Shown here piece by piece: positions 22,801 to 36,943 of a stretch of 64,000 nucleotides of DNA. Under the pieces are notes generated by a model. It was not told the DNA's origin, made no database searches, and saw only the letters and a list, made by a program, of their open reading frames with translations. The position numbers and the translations under genes are program-made. Each line of letters opens with the position of its first letter. Within the stretch, counting starts at the first letter, position 1. The DNA comes from Arbacia lixula. Its lineage: Eukaryota; Echinodermata; Echinoidea; Arbacioida; Arbaciidae. The DNA lies in NCBI GenBank assembly GCA_963669155.1, contig OZ022577.1, positions 11,249,395 to 11,313,394 of the forward strand. The letters run 5' to 3'.

Positions 22801-25800
22801 CAAAAAAGTACTTTGAATTTGAGATCTAAAGATATAATTGATACAATCAAAGTGATACAGAATCCTATAAACATGTTCATTTATGTGTTATGTCCTTGCT
22901 TGCCTAATGTAGAGAGAGATTTGGGTGTATTTGATGGCTTATGAAATGTATCTCAGCAATCCGTGACTCTTCAAGAAACCCCAAGTTGAACTCTTGTTGA
23001 AAGTTCAGCCATCTTGCTGCAGAAGAGAAGTGTGGAGTCATATGCTTCTCCAGTTGCGTGTTAATTGTGCCAAAATTATATCAAGAGGTTCATTGCAAGA
23101 TGCCAAGAAAAGATGGAAAAGAGTTTTGTTGTGCTGGCTCATCAGCCCACACACGCCTGGAGACAGGTTCTTGGAGGAAGAGAGCGATGATATAAGACTG
23201 TCACTCATTCCTTCCCCTCAATCAACCACTTGAAATAGTGGAATCCTTCCTCTTTTCATATATCCTCTTAGAGAAACACTATCCCTGTTTTCTTGGCTCT
23301 TTTTAAGGAGGGAAATGTGTGAAAAGCTTGACATCTCATCTATCAACTCAAGTTGATATCATGCAATAATCCGTTCTATTTTTGCTGCAATATGATGTTT
23401 TTGACTTATTAGAACATGAAACCATTTGTGTAGATCGAGTCTCCAGCAAATAGGAGACTAGAGTTGGTAGCGTGCACCATCTTAGACTTATTTGATTTGT
23501 GAAACAAAGAAGACCATAGGGGGTTTGAGGTCTATGCAAACAGGCCGTGTGGTCTATCGGCAAGTCTCAACAGAAAGCATGTATGTATACTTTCCATGTG
23601 TGTAAGTTGTTCAGTTTGCACAAGTGGGGACCTTACCAAAAGGGGTGATATTCATGTATTATATGGCGTAATTTGGAAATGACTTCCTGCAATAGAGGAG
23701 CTTTGTTTTCTCATTTAGTTAGCACTCATGTCAGACTCCCTCAAACCTAGCTACCTGAGAGCTTTCGTCTGCACGTCTGGCCAGCCAGGAAATGGCACTT
23801 CAGGCTGCATGTACATTATGGTGGTAACTTTCTGTTAACCTTGCTGATGAGAGAGAAACAAAATGCTTTCGCGATAAAAATATTTTTTCAGAGAAACTGA
23901 AGATGAAGATGTGAATTGTTGATGTGATGTAAATATCTATTTCTATATTGTATTGCAGACTTTGTAATGAGATTATGAGACGCTGAAGAATGTGGAGATA
24001 TATATATTGTGTATATATTCACCCATATTCAAATGCATTCACTAGAAGTGCTTTTCATGTATGAGGCATACCATACCATTCAGTGTGTCACAATTAAATA
24101 TTGCAAATTTAATGCAATTTTTTCTTCCTATTGCAATGCACAACATTCATAATATCAGCAATATTTCAACAATTTATGCTACTACGTCAGCATTTCTAGT
24201 TGAAAGGGGAAGAATTTAACAGCCCCAGTACCTTTGCCAACTTGTACTTCGATAAGCAATGCTTGTGGATAATGTTGAAGAATATCACTCTCTTACATAT
24301 AATGTAACTCACCTGACTGAAGTAAGAGACCATTCCATATGAAATAACATGGAATGTAGTGTCCACCTGTGGATGTAATATGCTGCTTCAACCTGCTTGA
24401 TGTGTAATAATTGAATTACATCATAATAGATCTAGTTTGACTCAGGACAGGCAACGGTTATCACATGGTAGGAATATTATTGTTGGGCATTGCAATCTCC
24501 ATTCAGATCCTGGCCATTTATCTATTAAAAAACATGTTTTTTCATGTATTAATAATAGGTCAATAGTCTGCCAGTTTTCTTTGTCTCTCCTTCCATCTTT
24601 CGATCTCACATTTTTCTTCTCTCTGCGTATCTTGTTGTGTCTTCATTTGTAATTCATCTGTATTATAAGAGTGTTTTCCTCGCTTCTTCCTCCTGTACAA
24701 ACAGAGTTGTGAGAAGGGAAGACAGTGATGTCATATTTAAATATATATCTCTCTTTAGATTTGCAAATGTGAATATGGATATGAACATGTTTTATACTTT
24801 TAGTGCCTGTGGTTTCTTATCTTTCCAAGGCTGTGCCTCTTTTATAATGGAATCTTTAGTCTTTAGCAAAAAAAAAATACATGAAATGAAATAACAAAAA
24901 AAAAATCTGAAAGATAGTTTGTGACATTCCAATAGTAGTAATAGAGCGATCTGTAGATCTACCTAGCCTGTCAATATTTATATAACTAATTTCTTTGTCT
25001 GGATGTTGCTGTTATTCTACCGTGCCTGTGAAATGGGAATGTTATTTAACAACTGGGAGTCGATGTGATGAACATGAATTTGTGGGAGGTTTAGTCATAC
25101 AAACATGGTGTGCTCTGAAGTGGTATGTCATCTGCTGTTTAAGTAATATTCCTAGCAGTACTATACCATTTTTATTTCAGTTGAAGGCTTATGGAGGTAG
25201 TTAGTAGTATAGGGTTCAACAGGGAACAATTACTCCCCCTACCCAATTGTTATTTTCTCTTAATGTTCTCACCCTCAGCATGATGTCGATAGTTTCTCAA
25301 TCTCCTTGTACACCATGGAGATCCCTTTATGTAATTTTGTCTACCTCAGTGTTAGAATTTTTCACCCGAACCTTTTTGTTTTGTGTACTTTTAGCCCAGT
25401 TTGATTTGTTGGGAAGATACCTGCACTCAAGTATTTAGAAAATCTAGGTATTATTAACTTGTATTATTTAAATAAATGAATAAGGTTTATGAAACCTCAG
25501 TATGTTTAAAGGTGGTCATGCTATGTTCCCTGATTCATAGAAGGAATTATGAATATTATTTAAAATCTACCTAGTTAATAATGTAATATATATATTTAGT
25601 AGTGTGTGATCAGTTGGATCATTATAAAGCACAACATATTGTATGTATGCATTGCGAAAGACAGGCTGAAAATGTGTGCCTATTTGTGTCAGCATTTTCT
25701 GAGGCAAAATAGCAACATGGTGAGCTGAATATATCATATAATCATTATTTATATTTTGAGCAGAAAATGTGTTGAGATATATCATATTTTCAAGATAAGA

Positions 25801-26975
25801 CAAGAATTTTGATTTCAATATCTAGTTGATGTTGATAGTTTGGTGATGATTTGCTGGTTTTAGTACACTCACATTTTTGCATAAATGTAGATATTTATGT
25901 TGTAGTTTTAGCTTTTGTTTTTGAAGTTTTTTTGTGTTTTATAAGGGTTGATTCCTTATGTTTCGCCATTACTTTATCGTGAGGTTACATTTGCAGTCTT
26001 TGCCAAGTAAATTGAATATCAACCTGTAGTAAATTATCCGTATGATTGCCTCTGTAAAATTCTTTTAAAACTCAAAACAACAACACATCTGAAAAGTTTA
26101 TGTTTTTTTTAAGTGCCATGGTCAAGCAACTCTGTTTTTTATCGAAACGAACTTGCCATTTGAAATATTTTAGTGAAGTGCTCTTCACAATATGATTTTT
26201 ACTATATTGCCAAGATATTGTTGCCAGATTGTGTTTCAACATGCCAAGCTACAAGCTAATCAGCTCATATTACGCAAAATACCAATGTGTTTCTGCACTT
26301 TTTGTTTGCAGATAACCTAAGTAGAATTTGTATGTACACGGGTGAGCAGAAGTACACGCTCACCCTTGTGTTAAAAGACTAATATGAGTTGATGAAATCA
26401 CATTAATATTTATTTCACTTATTTACATCCATGACCTTCTTTGTTCAAAACATAGTATAAACCATACATCGGTCATTAGTTTAGGTTCCAGCCAAATTCT
26501 AGTTTTATGTATGATTTAATAGTAAAGTAGATCATCACAAATGTTTGTCATTTGAGATGGGAGACTGTTCAGAAGTGTGCTGAATTATGACGTTATTGTA
26601 TTTGTAGACTTTGTTCACGTGACATGGACTTTGTACAGGATGGCAGGTCTTGGTTTTGATATTTGGATATTTATTGTAGTCAGAATAATAATATTGTTGA
26701 TGAATGAAAAGCATACTGAGGAATTGTCTATCTGGAGAGTTAATGAATGGCTTAGTATTATTACAGTCATCAGGAAAAACCATTCATTTTAGATAACTGC
26801 ACTGGTTGATCGGTGTAGGCGTGATATGTATATATGATTCAAAGTGATTTGTTTGTTTCTTTTGACTATTTCTCCCTTTTTATTAAGATTTATTATTGTT
26901 CACGGTGTTTGGGGCATCTAGGGATACCTGAAATAAAATGGAAAAAATTAAATAAATTGTTTTCATTGACATCAT
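19837..26975 (+). other. Candidate long 3' UTR of the Prospero gene
   Basis: About 7 kb after the stop codon is AT-rich and T-rich, nearly free of microsatellites, and without splice-flanked coding exons, in contrast to the repeat-dense DNA on both sides. AATAAA occurs at 21616-21621. Near the far end, AATAAA at 26932-26937 and 26951-26956 is followed by a GT-rich element (26983-26999). Two Pumilio-type sites lie close together: TGTAAATA at 23928-23935 and TGTATATA at 24010-24017. A 15-nt bZIP-like palindrome lies at 21157-21171. Known: vertebrate PROX1 has a long 3' UTR. The real end could be anywhere from about 20.6 to 27 kb. Confidence 0.4.
21616..21621 (+). terminator. Poly(A) signal candidate AATAAA
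   Basis: First canonical hexamer after the Prospero stop codon, about 1.78 kb downstream. An ATTAAA variant lies earlier, near 20562. No strong GT-rich element immediately follows. Confidence 0.35.
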
Positions 26976-26993
26976 TTAAACTCTTTGTGTTTG

Positions 26994-26999
<6 letters not shown>
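26932..26999 (+). terminator. Poly(A) signal pair with GT-rich downstream element
   Basis: AATAAA occurs at 26932-26937 and 26951-26956. About 27 nt after the second, CTTTGTGTTTGGTG supplies a GT-rich downstream element. The arrangement is a textbook animal cleavage site and lies exactly where repeat-free DNA gives way to the TGAT array. Confidence 0.4.
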
Positions 27000-27140
<141 letters not shown>

Positions 27141-27860
27141 GTTGGGAGGTTGGAAGGATGTTTGATTGATTCATTGGTTCATTGAATGATTATTCAGTTG
27201 GTTAATTGATCAAATATTTTGTTGATTGGTCGGTTGCTACTTGATCTATTGCATGAATGGAAGAACGATTTGTTGCTCCTCAATTTGACTTGACGTGACT
27301 CTTCATGGATTGAGTAGATGAAACAACGATTTACTTTCGTAAATCAAGAAGATCTAACTATGTCGCTGGTGGTGTTTTTGGCCCGGTGGCTGAGTTACTG
27401 AACAATTAACAGCGGATTCCATAGTCATACAGCGACTTGACTGACCATCCAATATAAACTTTCCGTTGCAATAGTCAAGGTAGCCAAACGAATTGATATT
27501 TCAAATGTAAGTTCATGATGGAAATAATCGAAGAAAAGAATGACGGATTACTGGGAAGGTGCCATATAGAGATTAATATTATTCTTTTGTTTTTAGAGCG
27601 TTGAGACACCAACAAGAATTGCAAGATATATACTACAAATGATACAATGAATCAATCAATCATAAACACAGTTTAACCCTGGAATACTCTCGAGTGACGG
27701 TCAGGTTAGAATAGGATCCTTGCTTCTGTCAAGGCTACAGTGATGACGCATTCGACACGCTCATTCATTAACCTGCATTGTAGAACCAAACATAATGCAG
27801 GTTGGAGTAGGGCGGGACGCTACAGTGTGTTTTTGTATATAGTGTCAACATTAATAGAGA

Positions 27861-27928
27861 GTGTGTGTGTGTGTGTGTGCGTGTGTGAGTGAGTGTGAGT
27901 GTGTGTATCTGTGTCTGTGTCTGTGTCT

Positions 27929-27986
<58 letters not shown>
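27861..27986. repeat. (GT)n compound microsatellite
   Basis: GT units with GA and CT interruptions (TGAGTGAG, TGTCTGTGTC) in the middle and a clean 50-bp GT run at the right. Confidence 0.95.
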
Positions 27987-27990
<4 letters not shown>

Positions 27991-29514
27991 GTTATTATTT
28001 GATATGACAATAAAGACAACACGTTTGAAAAAGACCACGCCACTTGAATCCTTTCAGACCAGTTTGCATTGCACCTGTCTATATACATTTTGACCACCTG
28101 TCTATAAGGACCTTGTTTATTGTTCCGTGAAGATGATCTTTCTATACAGGTTTGACTGTAGAATTATATAAAGAGAGGGGGTTGGAGAAAGAAATTGTAA
28201 AGAGGTGGGGAGGTTGAAGAGCAAACTGATACAACGAAAGACCGTATCTACGGTTACTTGATTTTGTTTTGATTTTGCACATACATATGGTGCTGATTTA
28301 GGTTTGTACTTTAAGACTGTGAGTTCGTATTACGTGCTTTGTTGAACAGGAAAGGTAGCAATGAAGCTATGACTCAGCGCACGCATATAGGAAAGCACAT
28401 GATCCTTTATAATAACGATATCATCTCTTAAAGAAAAATGATAACGCTTATTCGATTGCTTCTTCATCTTTCCCGAAATGTGCTAATTGAGACCGTATCC
28501 CTTTCAAGAAAGAGCAATTATTGTCATACGATCCATAGGCTGAATCTCAAACGGCTTGTTAAAATGAGTATGGAGTGTCATTCGACTCGTGTAGCTCTGA
28601 CGTTGTCGACGGGCACGCGCACATTGAATTAGACACATAATCATCAAATTTCATTATCAGGTTTCATCAGAAAGGCATTCCGCCTTAAGCCGTTAAGCCG
28701 GCTATTCGTCTTATATGGGATTAACAACTTACAATCGGATGTAAACCAAGAATGACAGGCAAAACAATCGCGGCTTATCTAACTGAGGTTCTTTACACTT
28801 AAACTTCCCCTATCTTTATTTTATTTTATTCTTGTATTTCGGGGTGCTGTAACCGGAATTCACCGTGCCATTCTTCTCGGCGCGTAGGAGAAATCACAAC
28901 AACCTCATTTGGAATTCTAATTTGTAGGATGAGAGGAAGGAAGGTTGGTTTCGATCTCTTAAGGTCTTCAAATAATTATTTACTGCCGGAATGTGTAATC
29001 CCTTGTTTATGAAGCACAGATCAGAAGGACACACTGCCAATAATTGCCAAGGCAGCGTCATGAAGAGCACGCGATCGGCATTTCAAGGCGCTCTGCCGCG
29101 GAAGGGGGAGGGATGAATATTGTTGCGACCTTCAGTTCCCGCCGAAAAATCTTGTCAATGAGTAACACTATCAGATTCAGTAGCCGCGACGCTGGCGCAT
29201 TATGTCGTGGCTTGTGTCGATGATGTCATATTTAACAATAATTCCAGCAGCTTGGACGCCTTAGCCTGTAAACGGGTGTGGTGAAAAATTACGGAGAGAA
29301 TTATGATTTATGGAAGACTAAGAAATATTTTGTGAACAGGAAAGTGACGTGATGGTATAGAGTTTCGTCAATGTTATGAACAGGATATGACCTTTTTTTA
29401 AACGTCCTTTCTCTCTATCTCTCTCTCTCTATGTTGGTGTTATTGTTGTTGTTGGTTTTTTTTATGATGTTTTCCACTTAATATTTAATATCTATGCCTC
29501 TCTTTCTCTCTTCC

Positions 29515-29546
29515 CTCCCCCCCCCCTCCATCTCTTTCTCTCTCTG

Positions 29547-29587
<41 letters not shown>

Positions 29588-29690
29588 TTTTTCCTCACTT
29601 TCTCTATCCCTGTATCTTTATAAATGCAGGTGACACATGTATATATAAAGTGTGTGTGTGTATGTGTGTGTGCGTGTGTTTCTATAGTTC
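29515..29690. repeat. C-run, (CT)n and (GT)n compound tract
   Basis: A poly-C start, CT units to about 29590, then a GT-rich run at 29652-29680. Confidence 0.85.
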
Positions 29691-31696
29691 TCTCTCCCTA
29701 TCTCACCTTATCTGTCACCCTCTTTCTTTCTTTGTCCCTCCTTTATATTCGTTCTTGCTCTCGGTCTTTTCTTAATCTCAAGCGCTGAAATATATGATTA
29801 CATATTCATGAATCGCTTGTACAATACGTGTTGCTAAACAATGTGGAATTATCAAAATAATTTTACCATTAGTTATTTTGTATGACATATCCTGGGATCC
29901 TCTACCTGAGCATAAGTAGCTAGACAATATTTTTGTAAACATGTGTATTCATTTGTTCTTTGTTGTGTCAATCATTGTCATATTCGTAGGCCAAGAACAT
30001 ACTCATACATCAAAGTGTTCTCTTTACTTCAGTACTATACAAACGTATTCGCCAAAATCAATAGCTTAGACTAGATTATGGTATTTCTTGGCAAAACGTG
30101 CCATAATCACTGCTCAGCGTAAAGATAATCTCTTGATGTCGTAGGGGAAAATCCAGAATTTTGAATCCTTTAGACCTTGTTGTCTCAATGACAAAAAAAA
30201 TGATGCACAACATACATAAGATCGCCGCTAATCAGATGATAAATAAAGAGTTTAGAAACATGTAATGTATGTTAAAGGCGGCGTATTGCTTGTGCGGTCC
30301 TGAAACATATGGTTGCCTAAATACCATGGAGGGGAACACATTATTTATGAACTTCCCTCAGAATGTCGAAGCTGAAATGTACTTCAAGTGCGGTCTTATT
30401 AACTCTCATAATTCAAATCGACTTTTGAGCGGGTCGTCTTAAACATATAGTCTAGTAGCTGCAGATTCTTACACTGACCATCTGATTGTTAACACCATAA
30501 TGTAATCGGCTCAACGGAGTGATGATGTGTGTGGGGTATTTTTGTCAAGTTGTGATAATGATAGTTATAAAGGCAAAAAAGAAGAAAAGATAATTGTTAG
30601 TTTTCACTTGTATTTCGCACTTGAAAAAGAAACTGAGCCTCAGGATGTAACCACAAAAGATATGTTTTTCGTACATTGTTTTAATTGTACGTCACTGTTC
30701 GGTTTCATTTTTCGCAAACCTGATCTATCTATGTGCTGCGCCTGTAGTTCATTGGTCTGTTTGAAAGTATTTGCCAGTAACATGGCTAGCAAGAAAATGA
30801 AGTGTTACTTTTAATCCTAGAACCATATGTACTTGGAATATCATTAAACCGTCCAGTGATCCGAATCGCACCACAATCAATTACATGTAATCCTTTTTAT
30901 ATAATTTACTTCGTAGTTTGTCAGACGTGTTATGAATTGTTCAAGTTAATTTGTAAGTTGTACATTGCAAAGAAGGTACATCAGTTCATATACTCGGTCT
31001 GTCTTCTGAGGCACTCATCCTTATAATGGACGTCTATGATATATATCATTGAAACTTTATAGCACGGACAAACAATATAATGTATATGAGTAGTGCAAAG
31101 AAGATTTACTCTATTACCAGTACGTGTCTAAATGAGCAAGGCTTTATATATTACAGCTTTGCGCGATCCAAATTAACTTTGATTTGCAGACATGATGAAT
31201 TCGTGTAAATCTCGCAAGGAATATATAAATGTTCATTATTCTGCCCTCTCGCTGCCGTTTCTTAACCATACAAACAAAACGTGTGAGAAACATGGCGGCA
31301 TAAAGTGGCCTAACGAGGCACACGCTCCGTCCCGGGCCGCGGCGGGCCCGACCTAAGCAGGAAATGGACAAGATCCAGCCGAATCAGCCACGAGCTTGAT
31401 TACATTTCATCTCCTCAAACTCACACGCATAGTAGACACGGAGAGAAGGAAAAATTAATTTAAATCATTCTGACGCTGAGGATATTTTCCGGCCTAATTT
31501 TTTTGGTTTTCCCGTCATTTTCTATTTTTTTTTGTTTTGTTCATGTATGGATAATAACCAAGTCTTCAGGAAATGATAGGGAGAAGGATGTGGCGCAACA
31601 ATGCAAGCAACTCATTCTCGACCATGTCGACTGCCCCGCCATAAATTAGCTTGGTTACGGATGGTAGACCTCGCCCACCACAGACCTTGTCATCTC

Positions 31697-31705
31697 AGGC
31701 CTCTC

Positions 31706-31755
<50 letters not shown>

Positions 31756-31936
31756 TCCTTCTCTCCGTCTCTCTTTCTCTGTCTCTCTTCTTATATCTCT
31801 CTCTTTCTGCCTTCCCCCGTCTCTCTCTCCCTTTCTTCCTCTCTCTCTCTCCTTCTCTCCCTCTCTTTCTCTTTCTCTCTTCCTATCTCTCTCTCTCTCT
31901 CTGTTTCTACCTCTCTCTCTCTCTCTCTCTCTCTAC
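31697..31936. repeat. Long CT-rich array, about 240 bp
   Basis: CT dinucleotides with CTTT, CCCT and TAT interruptions. It creates two overlapping Leu/Ser-rich open frames (31601-32043) that are not genes. Confidence 0.9.
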
Positions 31937-32951
31937 TCCATTTTCTCTCCTACTTGGCATTTCACACATACCTCTTTTGTCTAATCTCCCCCACCACCAC
32001 ACACCACCCCACCCCATTTCTCTCTCTCTCTCTCACTCCCTGATGACCCACTCCTATCTTTCTCTCTAATTACAGATGAGAGATAGCAGCCTGAGCCCTC
32101 TCAAGTCGCACTTGTTGATTGCCCCATCACCATGATCGCATTGTTGCATTGCTGACTTGATGCGAGAATACAACCGCCATTGCCGTTCGCCTGCCCATGC
32201 TTTTTGTTTTCATTTCAACTCCACATAAAAGCTATAGCCCAAAGTGTGAGAGCTGAAACACTATTAACCTATGCAAATATTATAGATGCGGTCGAAGCAT
32301 AAACCGCGATATATTTTGTTACATGTCATGGATAATTACACATTACTCTTACGGGCATGCATAGTTGTATCTTGACGTATTTTGAGTGATCATCATTAAG
32401 TTGTTTTCTTTCATGATTTTTAATCTGCCTTCGTCAATGCGACGGAAATAACCCGCAATAAGATACAGCATGGATATTTTATATACAATACAAATGGTCA
32501 TTATAGAACATTTTGCCCTATAACGAGAAAGGAATCCAAATAGAACACTTCAAAATACCTTAGATAGTGAGGATTCATCAATTTTGTAGGCTTCTGTGAA
32601 ATCTATTAACATCATGAACGGAAATGTGAACGAAAAGCCAACACGTGGATCATCTTGAATTCATTGCAGAATGTAAAAGTACATTAACCGGTTTCATATT
32701 CATAGAAAAGGGAATGGACAAGTTCCGCTCACGGAATCTCATGAAGAGATTACACAAGTGCTAATAAGGTCGATATTCATCAGTCTCTTCCTTTTCTGAA
32801 GTTATGTGAAGGACGAATCAATCAGGTATCGATGTAGGCGTGGGATCACAAACCCAAACAATGATGTACATCATGAGAGTTCACGTGCGTGTATGTGTGG
32901 GTTTTGTTTGTGTCTGTTAGAGAAAGAGAGAGAGGGGGGAGGGGGGTAGGG

Positions 32952-33311
32952 GAGAAACAGGCAAATAGACCTGCAGATATGTAGAGGGAGAGGTTGATAA
33001 ATGATATCATCACAAACTTTATATTAAAAAAAAAAACGTTGAGGAAAGGATTTAGGTTCTTTCATGTTCATGTGTATGTGTGTGCGTTGTTGTTGTTGTT
33101 GGGTTTTTTTGTGTGTGTATATATGCGTGTGTGTTTGTGTGTTTGTGTGTATGTGTGTGTGTGTGTGTGTGGGTGTGGGTGTGTGTGAGCGGGATGGAGA
33201 AACAGGCAAACATAAATGTAGATATATATAGAGAGAGAGGATAATAGATGATACCATCACAACATTTCTATTACAAACAAAAATTAAGGAAAGGATTTAG
33301 TTTCTTACATC
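32952..33311. repeat. Local tandem duplication, about 245-bp period
   Basis: GAGAAACAGGCAAA, then a GATGATAYCATCACAA-like block and GGAAAGGATTTAG, occur from 32952 and again from 33197 in the same order and spacing. Each copy is preceded by GT-rich sequence (32884-32925 and 33066-33187). The copies are visibly diverged, so the duplication is not recent. Confidence 0.75.
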
Positions 33312-34281
33312 TTGATTCGGTGAACAGCATTTCATATTTGCCATGCTAAGTAGATTACTTTTTTAAAATGTAATCATGAGTGAATCTTTCAGGAATGGTA
33401 TTGCAAAATGATTAGAGATGCACCCCTCTTTTCAACTACCATAAAAGTAGTAAGATTTAGATTAAGTTTGTGGCATACGGTACATGAAACTTAACCGTGA
33501 CGTATCATTCAATTACAGTTAGCTCATTCGGGACCAATCACCACAAAATGTGGTTTCCGGCTAATTTAGAAGTCGAGAATTATTAACATGATAATTTGCA
33601 ATTCTTTCTGGAGGAATCAAAACTTACATCAGCTTATAAACACAATATGCTATTTATTGAAATTGGGTACAGGCTGGGCATTTTTAATTCACAAATAATA
33701 CTTTCGAGGGAAAAAAAATCAGTGTTTGCTCTGCATTGTACGTTTAGACATTATTTTGATATACACTGAAATGTCTTTAACGATTTAGGATTGATAGCGG
33801 CATTTTGTTAAGTTTTGCCGATTTGAAGCCAAAATTCGTTGAAGTTTCTTCTTAACTATTTGTGCTACATATTAATTCAACAGATAAACAATTAATCTGG
33901 TACTCAAACGGTTAAAGGGCCTTAGTCATGTTGATTAAGCTTAAATAGTTATTTCTTCGTCCCACCTTTGTTTTTATATGATAAATCAATCAATAACTTA
34001 ATAGTATGCACTGCTCGTGTACATCTGCTTCCTAACTTCACTGTTCGAGTTACATTACTAATTATTGATGTAGTTTACATACACTGTACTGATGTACTCA
34101 GTTTCCAGAATAATAGTGGAACTAATCCCAGTGTTGTATTTTGTTTTATTGAGTTAGCCATGCACTTATTTATCCACCCATATTCGATTAATCAATGAGG
34201 CATTAATTTCAGAGGTGGGCTAAGGGATTCTTTAATAGATTATGATGCAAATTTTTGACAGCTTATAAGGAGGAAAATCGC

Positions 34282-34288
34282 CCCCCCC

Positions 34289-34325
<37 letters not shown>

Positions 34326-34335
34326 GCACACACAC
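34282..34335. repeat. C-run, CT and CA compound tract
   Basis: About ten C, a short CT run, then CA units with GC interruptions. Confidence 0.9.
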
Positions 34336-35119
34336 ATGCACACATACACTCACGCATGTTCATTTTATCTCTTTTTCATGTCAGTCATCCTGTAAAAACT
34401 ATGTTGCATTCTATCATGCTCAATTACCATGCTAAATCATAACTATAATGCGTGCCTTTTAAAGATCAAGCATAACGCAATACCAGCGAGTGTCGTGGCG
34501 TTTTCTTGTCTGCATCTTTCCCGCTTCTATACCAGTAACCACGCGCACCATGCCGATCATCCAATCAGCTTGCGGCATATATCGCGCCTCACACACACCA
34601 TAGATCTTCGGCCGCTTGCCTGCTATTTCATGCATTGCACTGCGCTGCGACCCGGTACGGGTTGCCTTCCTTACGACCAGTGAGCCGAAACGCCCCGGGA
34701 GCTTACCCATTTCACCCATGAGAGACTCCGCTCGGCAGTCTGCTGCCCGCCGCCTTCTGCCACAGTCCACGGCGCGCAAGCAACTGGTCCCTGAAATAGC
34801 TACCCTTAAGTGTTCCAAAAGACATCACTCATCTTGTTTCAAGTATATTTTCCCCTCCATTTTGTATCAAGAGAACCGTGCTATTCAATTTAAGCGAGAG
34901 AGGGAGAGAGTGAAAGACACTTGCATTATTGGGAGAATTTCTCAGAGGTGCGGGTAGATTAACAAGCAATGGCGAACACTGATTAAAAACCCGGCGACAC
35001 GATCCATCTACCACGCCTTGCATGGAAATTAAACGGCGATATATGTCTTTTTTTTATTAGAATCATAATGGATTGATCAAAGCCTTATTTCAACCGTAAC
35101 AGTAGGTGAAGTTGTAGCT

Positions 35120-35345
35120 GAACGTATACTACAATTACTGCTGCTGCCAGAACTACTACTAGGAGTAGTAAAAGAAGTGCTGGTACGACTTCTGCTGATG
35201 GTACTCCATTATGGGGAGATGAAGAGGAAAAGTAGTAGTACATGAAGTTATAATAGGAGAAGTAATTATGGAAGTAATAACAATCATAGATTAAGATTTA
35301 TTATCATCAGTAGTAGCAGTAGTAAATGTTGTAGCAGTAGTTGTA
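35120..35345. repeat. Degenerate AGT/GTA-rich tract
   Basis: Many scattered AGTAGTA, CTACTACT and GTAGCAGTAG units separated by unique sequence; an old trinucleotide expansion. Confidence 0.55.
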
Positions 35346-35430
35346 AGAACCGTAACCTAAAGTTCTTCATCATCCCCTACATCGTTGCCATGGTGATCGT
35401 AATGAAAGTCATTGGTGGCATCTGTATACC

Positions 35431-35585
35431 GGCCATGTTGCATATAGGTTTTCAATTATTGTAACTTACAATCAATGGTAGCTATAATGGCAACAGCCAA
35501 TGAGCTCTCATTATTGCATCTGTTGCCATTGTAGTTACCATTGATGGTAAGTTACAATAATTGAAAACCTATATGCAACATGGCC
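35431..35585. mobile_element. Near-perfect palindromic element (MITE-like), copy 2
   Basis: The arm 35431-35496 (starts GGCCATGTTGCATATAGG) is almost exactly the reverse complement of 35520-35585, around a 23-nt loop. Only a few mismatches are visible in about 66 bp. It shares TGTTGCAT at the ends and CTTACnATCAATGGTA inside with the element at 6255-6397, so I place both in one family. Transcribed, it would fold into a long hairpin. No coding capacity. I could not settle the target-site duplication. Confidence 0.75.
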
Positions 35586-36897
35586 CAGTTTACGTTTTAT
35601 TCGCACGCAGGCAATGAGCACACATTTCACGAACAAAAAAAGAATATGAATAATTAGAATAAAAAACACTTGTATGTGTGTATAGAAGACTTATTGGTTG
35701 GTGACAGCAAAGGAACATATATGTAATGTGGAAATCAATTTGCTTAAAACGGAAAAAAAATCGTACTCTAAATTGAGCTATTCTTTTTAAGAGTGGGTAT
35801 TTTTAGAAATCGTTAAGATTTAAAGAGGAAATGTGTAACGAGTAATGCCGTTAAAAAGATTTAAAATAAATATATATGGCCTGAAACATGTAGTTTATTG
35901 AGAGTTTCAAATCAATTGGGGAAAGATTTGTAATCATTTGTCATGATGAAATAAACAATTGAGTTTAAAGATCCAAACATTTTACTCAGAAATTTCGGAG
36001 GCTAGGCAATATTAGGAAAACTTTGCGTAATGTTTAGATTGATTAAAAAAGAAAGATCTCTTAATAAGCAATAAGATTACATAGTTATAAGGATAAATTT
36101 ACATACGTGTAATATATTTTGATTATATAAATGTTTTGATAAATATGGTTTGTACTCATAGCGCATTTTTATGTCCTAGTCTTGATAACACATCATTTCA
36201 AATAAATCATATAATATATATTCGATTTTCAGGCAAATTGACCAAGGAAATTGTCCATACATACAAAACATTAATACAACTCCTATCATGCAATTCGGTG
36301 AGTTTTAGTTAAAATAATCTCATGGGACTATCAATACAAAGGGGTATCTCCTTTGATTTGGCTTTTTCGCAGATAAATTTTGCTCTTTTTTGTAAGCCAG
36401 AGGTGGAAACATACCTACCATTTCTTTTGGAATGTGCCAAGGTAAAAACCTAATAACTGGATACTATCAAACTATATAAAAAAATGATTTGTTGAAAATG
36501 AGGAATGTAGATAGGAATTTTATTCATCGTGGGTTACCGGGATACTCTCGAAGAATCTATTGCTGATATTTATTATGATTACAAATGTATCATATTTATC
36601 AAGGTCTAAAGAAGCTATTCCGTTGTTTTTTAATAGAACGGGAAATCTTTTGGAACAAATGGAGAGTGAAAAAATATATATGTAACTTAAAAGGCGTACT
36701 CTATGCATGATAAGGATGGATTATTAGAGTGGAAAGCGTGACATTTTCCTGGAACTTTCCATTTTCTTAGGCATTTTGCTAAACCATTAATATAGAGGTA
36801 TCAAAATATATAGGAACAGGGATGTTGGTTTGTGTTTGGTGTATGTAATTGTATGTATGTGTGCGTTTATTTGTACGTGTGAGTGTGTGTTTGTTTG

Positions 36898-36943
36898 TTT
36901 GTGTGTGTGTGTGTGCGTGTGTGTGTGTGTCTGTGTGTCTGTT
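36898..36943. repeat. (GT)n microsatellite
   Basis: GT units with GC and CT interruptions, preceded by a GTTT run. Confidence 0.9.

Noticed and set aside
27380..27420. tRNA-like start GGCCCGGTGGCTGAGTTACT
   Set aside because: No B-box or 3' acceptor stem follows at tRNA distance.
31601..32043. Two overlapping 127- to 130-codon frames rich in Ser and Leu
   Set aside because: Products of the CT array; no domain and no codon structure.
34459..34957. Overlapping 113- to 119-codon frames on both strands in a GC-rich patch
   Set aside because: Both strands are open because of base composition; no family resemblance.
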